A stretch of DNA of 64,000 nucleotides. It comes from Corbicula japonica (taxonomy: Eukaryota; Mollusca; Bivalvia; Venerida; Cyrenidae). The translations under genes were made by a program, and so were the position numbers. Numbering within the stretch: position 1 is the first letter of the stretch; each line of letters begins with the position of its first letter. This document shows, piece after piece, positions 22,401 to 34,717 of this stretch. The DNA lies in NCBI GenBank assembly GCA_038501625.1, contig JAZAYU010000255.1:186001-250000 (forward strand). Reading direction: 5' to 3'. Below the pieces are notes generated by a model. That model saw only the letters and a program-made list of their open reading frames with translations. It ran no database searches and was not told where the DNA came from.

Positions 22401-22739
22401 TTTCGACAATATTGTATCTAAAAGTAAACACACAAGCAAAACATCTTGTTATCTGGTAGACAAGACAAACTAGAGTTTAATCACCAAGATCAAGATGGCA
22501 TAAAAATAAAACGCCACGCAGCAGAAGAGATACACAAAGCGATCAACTTCACACGAGTTAATCCCCAAGCATGACAGAGCTTTAGAATACCCAGTTATTG
22601 TCAATGCAAATTGTAAACCGTTCCATGTTTTTGTGTCCCTTGCGTTTACTTTGAAAATTCGGGGGAATGGGCGGGAAGAGTTGAGGTTGGTCGTGGCACT
22701 GTATTCATAGATAGTTAAGCTAGGGAATTGTTGCAATGA

Positions 22740-25700
22740 GATAAAAAATGGCGGCTCAGACAGCTAATATGAACTAAGGCACTGCCTCTTATCGAGCTCT
22801 AGCTTTAATAATCTCGGAAAATGATTTATATTAAAAAATAATTTGTTTCTAACATTTGTTAGCCTACTCATGCACCATAACATTATGTGATTTTTGGAAA
22901 GAATTTACGTCTACATCAACTTAATTCAGCTGGACAACTGTCAATCTGACTTTTACTAAACATTTGGGTTTTTAATGTGTAAACACAAACATTAAGGCTT
23001 CTTACTTAAATTTAAAACCCATTGGCAAATGTTTTCCATTACCTCAATTAATGTAATATTGAATATTGATAAATTCTTCATTGATACATGTAATTTCTAA
23101 ATATTATGTCACATGTGCATGAAAATTAATATATTATTGTCTGAAAAATAAATTTTATTTTTTAAAATGTTACCTTGAGTACACTTGCATTTGTAACTTG
23201 CAATTGCACATAATTGTCCCATGCTATTCAAAAAATATATATGCATGTATATGAATAAAGTTATAATCTAGACCTAAAAAGTACTGTTTTAATATACATG
23301 TACATCACATTAACACCACATTGAGACTTCAATATGTAGTGTGATACATCACCTAGATTTTGGGGCATATTTGTGCAGTCATTGGAAAATATCTCCAGGA
23401 ATGACAATGACATAGGAATTTTCAGTTATTAACACAGCAATTTGAAGCTGTAGATGCTGTGTGAAAAATATTGTGACAATATGGTACATATTTGGTGACA
23501 ATAAGGTACACATTTGAGCCAAGTTACTTGAATGTGCATGATAGAATTACTTATTTAAGTTGAAAAATAGTTCAGCTATTGGGCCAAAATAGATGAAATA
23601 ATCTCAATCAATTAAACATAAACATGTACAATGTCATGTAGTCTGATTATCCATGTGTAACACTCCTTTACAGGTCTAAGTAACAGATTTGTTACAAAAT
23701 GCTTCTTTATATCTATTTTCATTACATAAATGAATTGCAGTTGCCAATCAAGTCATGAATTAAAACTGTTGTTGGTCCATTTTTTAAATGTATCATAACA
23801 ATGTAAAGAGATTATTGTTTGCAAAAATGAACACATCAATTAGCAATAAAAATGGCATTATTCTTAACCACTTTTGGATCTCTGTCTGGTAAGTATTTTA
23901 TAAATGTAATATATACTGGAAAATGTGAATTTCAAATTCTGAAGCTCATTCCAGTAGGTATTTTTTGATTTTGTATTTTTCATTGCAGAAATGTAGACAA
24001 AACTACTTTAAAATATGTAAATTTCTCTTTTAAAAGTCCAGCTTAAGCAGATCCAAGTACCGGTATATTCAGATTTTTACATGTATTTAAAAAGCCAAAA
24101 ACCCACTGACATGGCAAGAAATGTTTTTCTTCCTCTTCACAGCAATCTACTTTTTTCAACAATTTAAATGATTATGAAAGCTTTGATTTTTTTATATTTT
24201 CTAAAACACAACTTTTTGATGCTAAGCAAATTTAGTGACACCATGAATATTTAACAAAATTTGCAAAAATAAAACAAATAAAAACAGACACCTTGTAAAT
24301 AGTGTATTTGATTATACATGTACCTCACATACATATTTTGATTATGAAATCATGTTGAAATGTGCGCATGACAGAACATATGGTAATAATAGAACACTTT
24401 TAATTCCCAAAATGAGCATTAACTTGATATTTCATGCTATTCTTGGAACACATGTATTCTGCTTTCTGGTCAAACTTTTTGGTCCCAACTGATGATAATA
24501 TATTGGAGATTAACCCTTTCCTACATGTAAACACCTTTATGACATGGAAACTGTGTACATTCAGATCAGCCAGCACATCCATGATGTCTGATCAGGATCT
24601 GCAATATTCACGTGTTTAAATCATGAGGCTTTTTCTGACCAAAAAGTGAACAGTGCAGATCCTGATCAGATGTGTCAGCTAACCTGGATCTTCACTGGTC
24701 TTACATGGGTAAAAAGGCATGTCTGTAGAGTAAAAGGTTAAATTTCTTGTTTATTTAAAATCTCATATTATTGTGTATTAAAATTAAAATGGTAATACTC
24801 AGTAGTTACTTTGAGAAAATTATTTTCTATAAAATTTATAAAACCTGAAATTTCATACTTTTAGGACAATCATAATCTTTCATGTATTTTGCCAAAATAT
24901 AAAAAAAAATGTTTCTGGAGGTACCATGTCAAATAGGCCACAAGTCAATTCAGGCAGTACTTGTAAGTCTATTGTATGTATGGCAATCACTGTAAAGAGT
25001 TAGTTTTGTTTTTAGATTTACACAAGCTTTTAAAAAAAATAGTATCATTGTTTAATTGATATCTAAAATTGTGCTTGTCATCCTGAAACACAAGAACAAA
25101 TAAAAACATCATCTGGTTATCATTTTGCTTTAAAAATTGGACTGTCATCAAAAAGTAAATTAATTTATGTTACAGTCATAATCTCTTCCCTACACCTACC
25201 CAAGATGTTGATTTGATCAGTTTTGTCAGGGTATCACAATGTTATATAAGATCACAATTTACAACACTTGCAGTAAAAGTCAGAGATGCTAATGCAATCA
25301 AAGGTGTCATATTTAATAAATAAATAAATTTATTTGTAAACCAATTTCCATGTTGGACAATGCAAAATGTTGCAACCATCAATATTTGATTCTGTGCTGT
25401 ATAGACCTAGTGACTTTTGTAGACTAAGGTCATTGATCAAAAGAGCATATTGATATAAATGATGTCTTTTCTTTTGGTAATTGTTTTCCCACCTGTTTAG
25501 TCATGATAGTCTTGAACAAAAATCCGGAAAAATGTCCAATCAATGAAGCAACTTGTTGTAAAATATTTTATAAATATTTTATAAAACATCATAAACTGAC
25601 ATAGAACATAATAACACAATGATAATACAAACTTTTTCAATTAAATGAAAATGTTGCCTTTTTTGAGGCCTATTTGAGCATTTTCAAAATAAAGTGTGGC

Positions 25701-26680
25701 TCAGTTGACTTGTTTGTGGCCTATTGACTGTAATCCATATACCGATTCCATGGTATTTGCTCATAAATTTGGTGTGAATAGACTAATAACAATCCCAATC
25801 TATCAACCAAAACAATGAACATTATGTTTATGCAGTGTAGACCCAGTGTAGACCCTCATTTATTTTTTAGGGGGGGGGGGGGTTGGCAGCCAGTTTCTTT
25901 TTTTTTTAGAAAACAGGGTCAGTCTTTAAAGCCCCTGTGGTGTAGATTTGCTCTTGTGCCATGTGTTTTATAAGGATAAATAAAAGCATTTAAAGGAAAT
26001 CTCATACCTCTTGTTCAGTAGAATCTACTCTCACAAACAATATCTTTGACTGCCATGAGCTCTCTGAATGACGAACATGACCAGTGACAAAAAACTCTTA
26101 TACAAAACTGAATTGTGGCGCTGGTCTACGCTATGCTCAGTGTGTCTCACACCGTGAATGTGAGAGACTGAACATTGCGAGGTCCATTTCACAATGCAAC
26201 TTCACATAAAAGTTGGTTCTCACCAGCCTTACATCTTGATTTCAAGAAAAACTCCATGCATCTGATTGTTCCGTCACTGGGCCTTATGCTCCTTTGAATT
26301 TAAAGGCCCAATGATCCACTGACAAGCTACCATTCAGTAGTTTTCAACTTGATTTCTTCAGTCTAATTTCTAAAAATGGCCGATTGCTATTGGTTACAAC
26401 GAACGACAACCTACTCTCTAAACTGACGATTTAGTTTTATTGCTTTCCAAAATGCTAGTCCGATAACAATGCTACCGAATAATAAGTTTTAATTTTTAAA
26501 GATATTTTGCAATTAGCGATTTATAAAAATAAAACCAATAACAAAATTTGTCTAAACAATACTTTGCCGTAAGTTTTTACCGGTCAGGTTTTTTCCCGTG
26601 TTTACATGCCCTTATGCTTTGCACAACCAGTAACCAGCGCAAACGGAAATGGACAACTTTTTATTTTGCTTAGTGAATGG
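22740..26680. other. Gene-poor AT-rich region
   Basis: No exon with convincing splice sites or domain is seen. A 14-bp inverted motif (ATCGAGCTCTAGCT at 22793, complement at 26731) marks the ends but may be chance, since its core is itself palindromic. A G-run (25869-25882) is present. Confidence 0.5.
24510..24741. mobile_element. MITE with TTAACC termini
   Basis: The left end TTAACCCTTTCCTACATG is mirrored by the right end CATGTCTGTAGAGTAAAAGGTTAA. The 232-base interior is non-coding and rich in TGATCAG. A weakly similar block lies at 5040-5290. Confidence 0.55.
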
Positions 26681-26686
26681 GCATTC

Positions 26687-26750
26687 CTGCGACCTTAAGA
26701 CGAGCTTAACGCTCGGGTCGCTTCGCGACCCGAGCTAGAGCTCGATATTA
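26687..26750. repeat. GC-rich hairpin
   Basis: GGGTCGC-TTC-GCGACCC is a perfect stem inside an otherwise AT-rich area, flanked by ACGAGCTTAACGCTC and GAGCTAGAGCTCG. Its function is unknown. Confidence 0.7.
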
Positions 26751-27064
26751 AAACAAATGTGAAACTATTTGCAAGGCACGTGCTTTCATAATATCTTAAG
26801 TTTAAAGACCACTTGCGCATTCTGTGACAAGATGCGCAAGCTTGACACGGCAATTGTTCGTGATCCCAGATCTTGTAACAAAAGAGTTATAAAAAATACA
26901 GTTTACTCTGGGTAATCATGCGAAAAATATGTTTCTATTGGGCGGGTCTTCAGACAACAGGCACTACCATGTTGGGTTAAGTATTTTGTCTACTTGGCTC
27001 GTCACCCAATAAGCAAACCCACACTCTCTAAACATGTCTTCATCCGACACTTGTGGAAATGCAT

Positions 27065-27175
27065 CATAATTATTTTATTACCGTTCTCTTTCTTTCTCTT
27101 CTTCTTGGCTGTGTGGGAAGGCTGTGTGTTCTGGATGTGGCAATTCCTTAAAGGCATATTTCACATTTTTCTCTT
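27065..27175 (+). mobile_element. Naiad 3'-end fragment, forward
   Basis: The terminal block (TTCTTGGCTGTGTGGGAAGG ... GGCAATTCCTTAAAGGCATATTTCAC) is present with substitutions. Confidence 0.75.
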
Positions 27176-27179
27176 AGCT

Positions 27180-29990
27180 ATCTTTGAATGCAGTGCTAAG
27201 CCTTCGGCCATCCCCGATCCCATTAACCCTGGATTATTACTAGAAAAATCTGTTAGGACAGGAAAATAAGTTAATGAACGTGGAGAAATGTCGGTTTATA
27301 GAAATCGGTGTTATCGTTAAATTCCATATGAGATTATATATATTTTTTATACCAATCAAGCATACTCGAAAATAACACATTTCAGACTGCTACGATTGTG
27401 TCACTCTCAAAATATCTCTAATATCCCTGGTTTTAGCGGAATTAACACGAACGAGGGTAATTGTCCTAAAGAAGGAAGGAGCTGATTTGTTTAAACGTGA
27501 CTGGTGTGTTTACATAAACTTCTGTGTTCGTTTTCAGACGGTTTATTGAAGGCCAGTATTGAGATTTATTGAAACGCTTGCAACGTAAATTTCAAACGAT
27601 CACTTGAAAACTCTTAATTAAGATGTTAAAATGTCTGTGTCTCTCCTGGAATTAATATCTTAATGCAATTTATCTATGATATTGAACTAATCAATCACGT
27701 TTTATCTCAACAACTGAGATAAAAGTAAACCAACTAATCTAATAGATTTCTAACGCAAACATTTCTTTATTGACATTTTAAGATTATTTATTGTTTTATC
27801 CACTAATCAATACTTAAAAGGACTACAAAGGAAATTCTGGTATTATTGTGTCAATTTACGAGCGACACTTCGTTATTCCGACGCAACTTTACCCTGGCTA
27901 AATTTAACACGAACGTAGTTATCCTAAATACGTAGCTGATTCCTTGTGTTTTAAGCAGATTGCAAATATCATGATAGATCTTCTATCAGCTTAAGTTCAA
28001 ACTGAGATCTCATTGTTGGTCTTTACATTTCGGCCACCGACGTGTTTTTACTTCTTTGTGTCATTCATATTATAACGTGTTTAACACTTTGAAAAGGTTC
28101 AAACAACCAAGCTTGCAATATTTTCATATATGTCTTGTTCGGTTGCTTTTAAAGTTCCGGTTTTCATCTATTTGTACAACCAAACTGAATTTTTACTTTC
28201 GACGAACTTCATTTCAGAAACAAGGTACAGTAACCCGAATTGCAGAAGCCGATCAGTGAATTATATTTTGTATATTATACAAATATTAATTGATTCTTTA
28301 AAGTCACTTGGAATAAAAATAAAAACAGAAATTCAGTAGGATACGGTTGTGAGGGAACGCTTAGAACCGTCCGATCTCCTTGTTTATGTGGAGATATCTT
28401 GTTTTTAATGACTTTCAACGTGAAAATGGTTTAGAGAAGCCATAATTTTCAGTGTCTTCAAATTTTGACATTAATTCAGCATATTTCAAATTGTAATATG
28501 CCATGGGCTCGATATATTGCCTACAGGCATCTCATTTAAACATATTAAATTAATGTATTTTTGCGATCTCCACATGCCCGTCATGTTGATTTATACTTTA
28601 TAATAGTTTTAAACCATTTGTTTATCAGTTTAAATCTTGTGGTGGCTGGAAAGACAAATAATGCAATCCGGAAATCTCCAAAGAAAATGAATAAGCATTT
28701 CTGAGTGATATTTAAACAACATGTACCTCGCAGTTCTTTAATTATAACATGCAATTCAACTGGTTTCTTAACTTAGTAAATTATTAGGGTTTTCCAATCC
28801 TGCATAACACTGATCAATATTGTGGTTCTACTTTTTGTCTCAACTGTTTTGTAACTTAATTGTGTCATGTGTCAAGGGACACAACACAGTTAATCATAAG
28901 CGGCATATGATGTAAGAGTTATTGTAGTAGTATTATATATTATAAATGTTTTTTATAGACTAGTAGGATTTTACAAGTGCGCTTATATGATGAACAAAAA
29001 GCATATAACTAGGTCATACATCTATTGATGACAAAATAACACTAATTTCACTAATATAAAAACAAAAGCTCAGCTTCTCCTCTAAGAACGTTGTTAGAAA
29101 CATTGATTTAATTGTTTAAAATGATACAGGCTCAGTATGTGGTGATTTAAGTTTCACAGCGTTAATAACTGCATTGTTATTCTGTTATGTAAAAGGTATA
29201 TTCTTTTTCTTTTAAAAAACGAAAGTTTATTAGGGTTGTTTTGTTTAAAACAATAGTAAGGAAAATATATAAAGCAAAATAATCGAGAAACAAGACTTCT
29301 TAGATACAGATTGGTACTTCAAATACGTTTTAATCGCGATTGTTTGAAAATGCATAACACGAACTGTAACTCTAGTTTCTTGCTTTTTTCCAATTATTCC
29401 CCTTTATTACTGTTTTCTTGGCCGGAACACAACTTAAACTGTGTTGTTGGGATTAAGTTGACACTTTATATAATAGTAGAAGACACTGATAGGAAGTTAA
29501 TTCTAACTCATCCTTGCTTCTTCTTTGAATAGTTTTTTCTTTATTTCATTTCCATCTTTCCAGTATATCACTTCCTGTTTAGCATGGAGCTATATGTGTC
29601 TTAATCTAATTTTTCCATAAAACTGACACTTTTTTCATCTTGAAAATAACACTAACGAAAACTTCATCAAAATGAAAATGACAGTATTGTATCATTGGTG
29701 GACAATCTAAACCTCTTTGATATGTTTTGTTCATATGTTATTGTTCATTGTAATTAAAACAACACTGTAAAACCAACACTGTAAGACCTTGCTATTAAGA
29801 CTGCCTAATAAAGTCATTATCAGTTATAGATAGATAAGGACTATAATATCGATGTAGTCATGTTTGCATTTCTAAGTTTTTAGTCCTACATGATTTGCAA
29901 ATACAACCCTCAAATTTCTAAAAACATATATAACTGGCAAAAATAGGTGGGTCAAACACTTACCAATTAATGCTAATCTCTACTCCAAGA
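27180..29990. other. Non-coding stretch
   Basis: No supported exon. A diverged family 'B' end lies at 28095-28180 (CAATATTTTCATATATGTCTTG, then AAAGTTCCGGTTTTCATCTA). Confidence 0.6.
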
Positions 29991-29994
29991 GCTT

Positions 29995-30035
29995 ATGTGT
30001 ATGCTGGATGTGGTCATTCCTGATACGCATATTTT
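29995..30035 (+). mobile_element. Naiad 3'-end fragment, forward
   Basis: GTATGCTGGATGTGG and CATTCCTGATACGCATATTTTCATT match the third 3' UTR subfamily. It abuts the reverse copy at 30085 tail to tail. Confidence 0.65.
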
Positions 30036-30084
30036 CATTTTTTTTGGAGCCTAGAATATAGGAAAACCGTCTCTCATTATGAAC

Positions 30085-31165
30085 AAAAATAAAAATATGC
30101 ATATCAGGAATGGCCACATTCAGCATACACAGCCTCCCCACACAGCCAAAAAAGTAGAGAGGAAAAGAGAGCATGGTATGAAAATAATCCGTTTCAGAAT
30201 GGACGCCACAAATAACGAACGTGAGATCCAAAGGGGTTACCGCATTGGAACGGTCAGTGGCAAAACAAATTGCCACTGGGGGTTTAAATCATGTTGGTAA
30301 CCTTTCTTTTTAAATTTACAGATGGTTTTTACGAAAACCGAAAAAATAAACATCGCCTTTTATCTTCTTAAGTTTATAAATTAAATCTCCATAAAAACCT
30401 GGCTGTGAAATTCCTTGTTGAAATAGAGATTTTAAACTGCAGCTGTATTTATGAATTAGATCTGGATATCGGCGATAAAACTTGCAAAAGGTTTACCTTA
30501 ATTTGTGATACCGATAACCATGTTTTAAAAGTTTTTCTGTAATGCAAAGATTACGTTCATTGAAATCATTCACATCGTTGCAAGCTCTTGAAAAGCGAAC
30601 AAGCTGTGAGATATAAACCCCGTAAGAAGTTGCACGAGGAACATCGCCGTCTAGAAACGGACAATTTACTATATTAAAATTAAAATCATCTCTTTTATCA
30701 TACATTTTAGTAGTGACGTAACAATTTTCGATGGATAGATTTAAATCAAGGAAGTTTGCTTGCTTTTCTAAAGTATTCGCTTTATTAAGCTGTAGTTCTT
30801 TAGGATAAATCTAATTAACCAGTGGAAAATGGTTATTTTCTATATTTAATAAATCATCAAGGTACCTAGAGGTGTTGTTAAAAGCTGTAATAATATCATC
30901 TTGATGTTCGGTAGAAAGAGGTAACATAAAATCTCTTTCATAACAGTATAAAAACAGAATAGCAACAAGGGGTGCACAATTAGCACCCATTGGAATGCCT
31001 ATTACTTGTTTATAAATAGAGGTACCAAATCTCAAATGACTATTATTCAATAAAAATGTGAGCGCCTGGATAAGGTCTTGACAGGTCCATGAAGTATAAT
31101 TATCATAAGAATCATCTGTAAAGAATGCCCTATGTTCATTACAAGCAATAAATGTTTTATTTTAA
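30085..31165 (-). mobile_element. Naiad-type element with internal deletion, reverse
   Basis: The terminal 3' UTR (subfamily with AAAAAGTAGAGAGG) runs to GGGTTTAAATC at 30292. It then jumps directly to RT sequence (ATGTTGGTAACC), so about 400 bases around the stop codon are missing. RT homology continues to the motif A/B area at 31165. Stops and indels make it dead. Confidence 0.85.
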
Positions 31166-31433
31166 AGCAATTATGGCTAATACATGATACAAGAAAGGCA
31201 CGAGTAATAATTTTTAAATAATTGTTTATTATGCGCAATTTCTATTTTTATTGTCATTGATATTTAATATACCAGATTCGTTTATTCATTTTTTTTTATT
31301 TTTGGATTGCTTTAATTTATTCTTTTAATATGTATTAGAAAAAATATATATCATAGTATACATAGTATAAATAAACTCAATTTTTTGAAAACCATATGTC
31401 TAGTATAATGTATAAAGACTTCCCTTTTTACAG

Positions 31434-31607
31434 CTGAATGTGGTCATCCTGGCAATTTGCCAACTGCAACTGTATCCACAACGTCAACATCACAAGGGGG
31501 CGTGGTTACTTATTCCTGTAACGCAGGTTACGGACATATTAGTGGAGATCTGACAAGGACATGCCAGTCTAACAGACAATGGTCAGGTTCAGGGCCGACC
31601 TGTTCAT
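31434..31607 (+). pseudogene. Copy A: CCP/sushi exon
   Basis: A phase-1 exon of 58 codons lies between CTTCCCTTTTTACAG and GTAAGT. It has the four cysteines, Trp and Gly of a CCP domain (ECGHPG ... YSCNAGY ... TCQ ... WSGSGPTC). This exon is intact, but copy A as a whole is disrupted downstream. No equivalent exon was found before copy B. Confidence 0.8.
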
Positions 31608-32275
31608 GTAAGTGGTTAAACGGTTTATTACAGAGCCGATATAACTGTTTAATACCCTTGCTTTAGTTTCTATATTAATTAATAATTAGAATTAATTTTA
31701 TTATAATATAAACACTTACAAAAAACGAAAAGCGTGGAGTTTATATTAGATAGGAATTTCTTGTGTTTTCCCTTATGCTTGAAACGTCACCAGCCCACTT
31801 CCAAAATAACAAAAAATAACAGAGAAATAAACTAATAGTAAATAAGACCGCTACTATTATAATGTTCAAAGCCAATGGTAAAACGAAAACTCTAAATATA
31901 TTACTGTAAATGGATTTATAGTATGCATGAACAATATCTCTCTTGGATAGAGTAATCAGACACAAGAGACTGTTTTGGACGGAAAAGCGACAGAGCAAAC
32001 ATTTTTCTTGGTTCGCAATTTCCCCTCAGAATTTATTAACTCATTTTGTTTAGTCATGTACTGAACCCCTTCCTTACTGTCAGCTTATTGGCTTTGAGAG
32101 GAGACTGTGTTTTCTGAGTGTAGATAATATGCACGTTAACTTTGCACTTTTATCACAAGAGTATTACAATTTTCACTTATACGACTGACTGTATCTTTTG
32201 TTAAAATTTACAGCAGAAACAAAAGGCCTATTTCTTAATTAAAATGTGGATGTTGACATTTATTTTTCGCTTTAG

Positions 32276-32389
32276 ATATGAATTCTTGCAGTATTAACCC
32301 GTGTTTGTATGGCGACACATGCACAAATATACCTGACTCGTTTTCATGTAGATTCTCTGAAATATGGAAAGGAACCAGATGTGAACAAG
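32276..32389 (+). pseudogene. Copy A: EGF-like exon 1
   Basis: The 38-codon phase-1 exon is open with good splice sites. Compared with its copy B partner at 49981, the CSC of the EGF fold has become CRF, losing a disulfide cysteine. Confidence 0.8.
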
Positions 32390-32754
32390 GTATAGCTGAA
32401 ATAGTCACTACATTTGACTTGGCAAAGCATTGGTGTCAATATTCAAACATCAACATGAATTACACGACACAGATTTTAAAGAAATATGTAATCATAAAAT
32501 TATAGAACTATTTTAGCAGCAATTTGTCAGCTTGTTCAGAAATAGGTAACTGAAACTGTTTTCATGATGTCCAACAAGATCAGAAGATGAATACATCTAC
32601 ATAGAGTTAAATAAAGAGTAGTATCTACCCATAATTTGTCACTCAAAGACTTTTTTCTTAAAGCATACATTATATCATTATTATATTCTGATGATCTTCA
32701 ATATGTACATTATATCTGTAAACTAATTTGTAAACAATATAATTATGATTACAG

Positions 32755-32867
32755 TTGCGCTTGTGTGTGCCAGAAATCTTGTATAAATAACGTCAGTTGT
32801 GTTGATGGCAGTTAAATCTACACCTGTGTGTGTAAACCAGGCTGGTCAGGACAGACATGCAACATCC
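32755..32867 (+). pseudogene. Copy A: EGF-like exon 2, broken
   Basis: The exon is 113 bases against 114 in copy B. A one-base deletion at about 32783 and a GAA-to-TAA change (GGCAGTTAAATC) destroy the frame. Splice sites survive. Confidence 0.85.
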
Positions 32868-33214
32868 GTAAGTATTTAAGAAGCTTTTGTGACATCATGA
32901 AATAGCTGTAGTTCAAACATCTACTGTTATTTGCAAATTTCTGCTTCGGTTGAATCAAATTGATAAAGTTCTTATTATGCTGATGCAACAATGTGCCGGG
33001 TTAGTCGAAACTGTTACATTATGATGTAAATGGTTTTGAGCATTTTTGCAGATTTAACACAGGTTCTAAGAGTTGCTTTCAAAATATTCAGACAAGCACA
33101 TTTAACTACTTTTTTGTATTTAAACTTTGTAGGTACCTGGTATGTCATTCTCAAGAAGTTTGAACAAATATTCTTTGCAGAATCTCGTCGTTTCACTTTG
33201 AAGTGATTGCATAC

Positions 33215-33325
33215 ATTCTTTTTATTATTATACCATGCTCTCTTTTCCTCTCTACTTTTTGGCTGTGTGGGGAGGCTGTGTATGCTGGATGTGGCCATTC
33301 CTGATATGCATATTTCATTTTTTAT
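33215..33325 (+). mobile_element. Naiad 3'-end fragment in an intron, forward
   Basis: This is a short copy of the third 3' UTR subfamily (ACTTTTTGGCTGTGTGGGGA ... TGATATGCATATTTC). It is absent from the corresponding copy B intron, so it inserted after the duplication or was lost there. Confidence 0.8.
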
Positions 33326-33402
33326 AGGTACATTTTAATTGTATACATTCTTTATTTGTAAATGAATTTTGATTGAGTTATATTAACTAGTCTATCTCAT
33401 AG

Positions 33403-33577
33403 CTGTAGACTGCGGGCATCCTGGTCATGTTGAAAATTGTGACCTTAATGTGTCAGCTACTACACTTGGACACAAAGTGACCTACACGTGTCATAATGAC
33501 TATAACATGACTATCGGGGATCCAACTCGTAAGTTGCACTGACGGGTTGTGGAGCGGACTTCAACCTGATTGCATTT
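33403..33577 (+). pseudogene. Copy A: CCP exon 2, frameshifted
   Basis: The exon is 175 bases against 177 in copy B. A 2-base loss after CCAACTCGT shifts the frame and removes the third-cysteine region. Confidence 0.85.
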
Positions 33578-33919
33578 GTAAAATTTTTTTTCTCTTTACT
33601 CTTGAATATAGATAACTGTTTATGGTCTTCACACAGCACAATCTGTGCTACTGAAAATAAACGATAAAGGCACAAATCAGGAATCTAGTTGCTACGGCAA
33701 CAGCGCCTATCTACTAAACAGACAATTCTACCTAATAAGCAGAGACATCCCCTAAACAGGTTACACAAATAACTCTTGAAGAACTTCGCATTATTACATA
33801 AAACCAGTAAACTACCGATCTATTCCGAAACACGGTATATTTTAAACTCATTAAACATCATCGTAATTATTTATCAAACAACGATCATAATAATTATATA
33901 TTAACGGAAATGTTTGCAG

Positions 33920-34033
33920 ATGCCTAAAGTTGCCAAAGTGGACCCTTCCAGAACAATGCTACCTGCATAAATCTACTTGGAGACTTTAAGTGTGTCTGTT
34001 TGCAAGGATGGACCGGGAAGACATGCAATATTG
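33920..34033 (+). pseudogene. Copy A: EGF-like exon 3, stop and lost donor
   Basis: The second full codon after GCC is TAA where copy B has AGA. The donor GT after ATATTG is now AT. The rest of the EGF (NNATCINLLGDFKCVC) is well kept. Confidence 0.85.
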
Positions 34034-34065
34034 ATATAGTTTTTAAATAACTTTTTCACTTTTAT

Positions 34066-34633
34066 TATATACTCAAAAAAATAAAAAGTATCCACTTTCC
34101 TATCTTAAATTTTGTAAAATTTGAAAACGAAAACTGAGAAATCTGTATGTGGACAACTTTGCATTTCTGTTATCATTGCAAAGAGAAAAAGTATTCTTGA
34201 AAATCTGCGGCCACAACTTAGTTATCTTTCCCTTGGTTGTAATGAGGGTTCCAGGAAAAAGTCAGTGATTCATTGAAGTATTCACATTGGTTTGAATTTA
34301 ATCAATCTTTTCACCTCTTGTGATCAATAAAATCATAAAACATTCATCACTAAAACAAGTAGTCCTCGATAAACTACGCTAGAAAGTCCAATCATTTCCA
34401 ATTACCTCCCTTTAAATTGAATATATAGTGTTTTATCATCCATTATTAATTGTTATTCGACATGCCGTTGCTTAGGGCTTGGTGGGAAAAATTATGTTTA
34501 TGAACAATAGAAATTGAAAACAACTGAGATAAACCAATTAAACACCATTCAAAGCGTACCTGATTAAATGAAAATACGTTAATGAGAACATAAGCATAAA
34601 ACGTGGATACTTTTTATTATTGTTCAGTATATA
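34066..34633. mobile_element. Mariner-like MITE
   Basis: Terminal inverted repeats of about 30 bases (ACTCAAAAAAATAAAAAGTA and its complement near 34600-34628) are flanked by TATA. The 560-base interior has no transposase. Termini with ATAAAAAGTATCC and TA flanks are usual in Tc1/mariner derivatives. Absent from copy B. Confidence 0.75.
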
Positions 34634-34717
34634 ATCAGTCATGAAGGTCTCTAATTCAAATAAGCTAAATTGGATCTCTTCAACGTTTGCAGCTCTTTCT
34701 GTGTTTTGTTCGACAGT

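Noticed and set aside
22793..26750. A 3.9-kb transposon bounded by ATCGAGCTCTAGCT inverted repeats
   Set aside because: Only 14 bases match and the core GAGCTC is self-complementary. No target duplication or coding content supports it.
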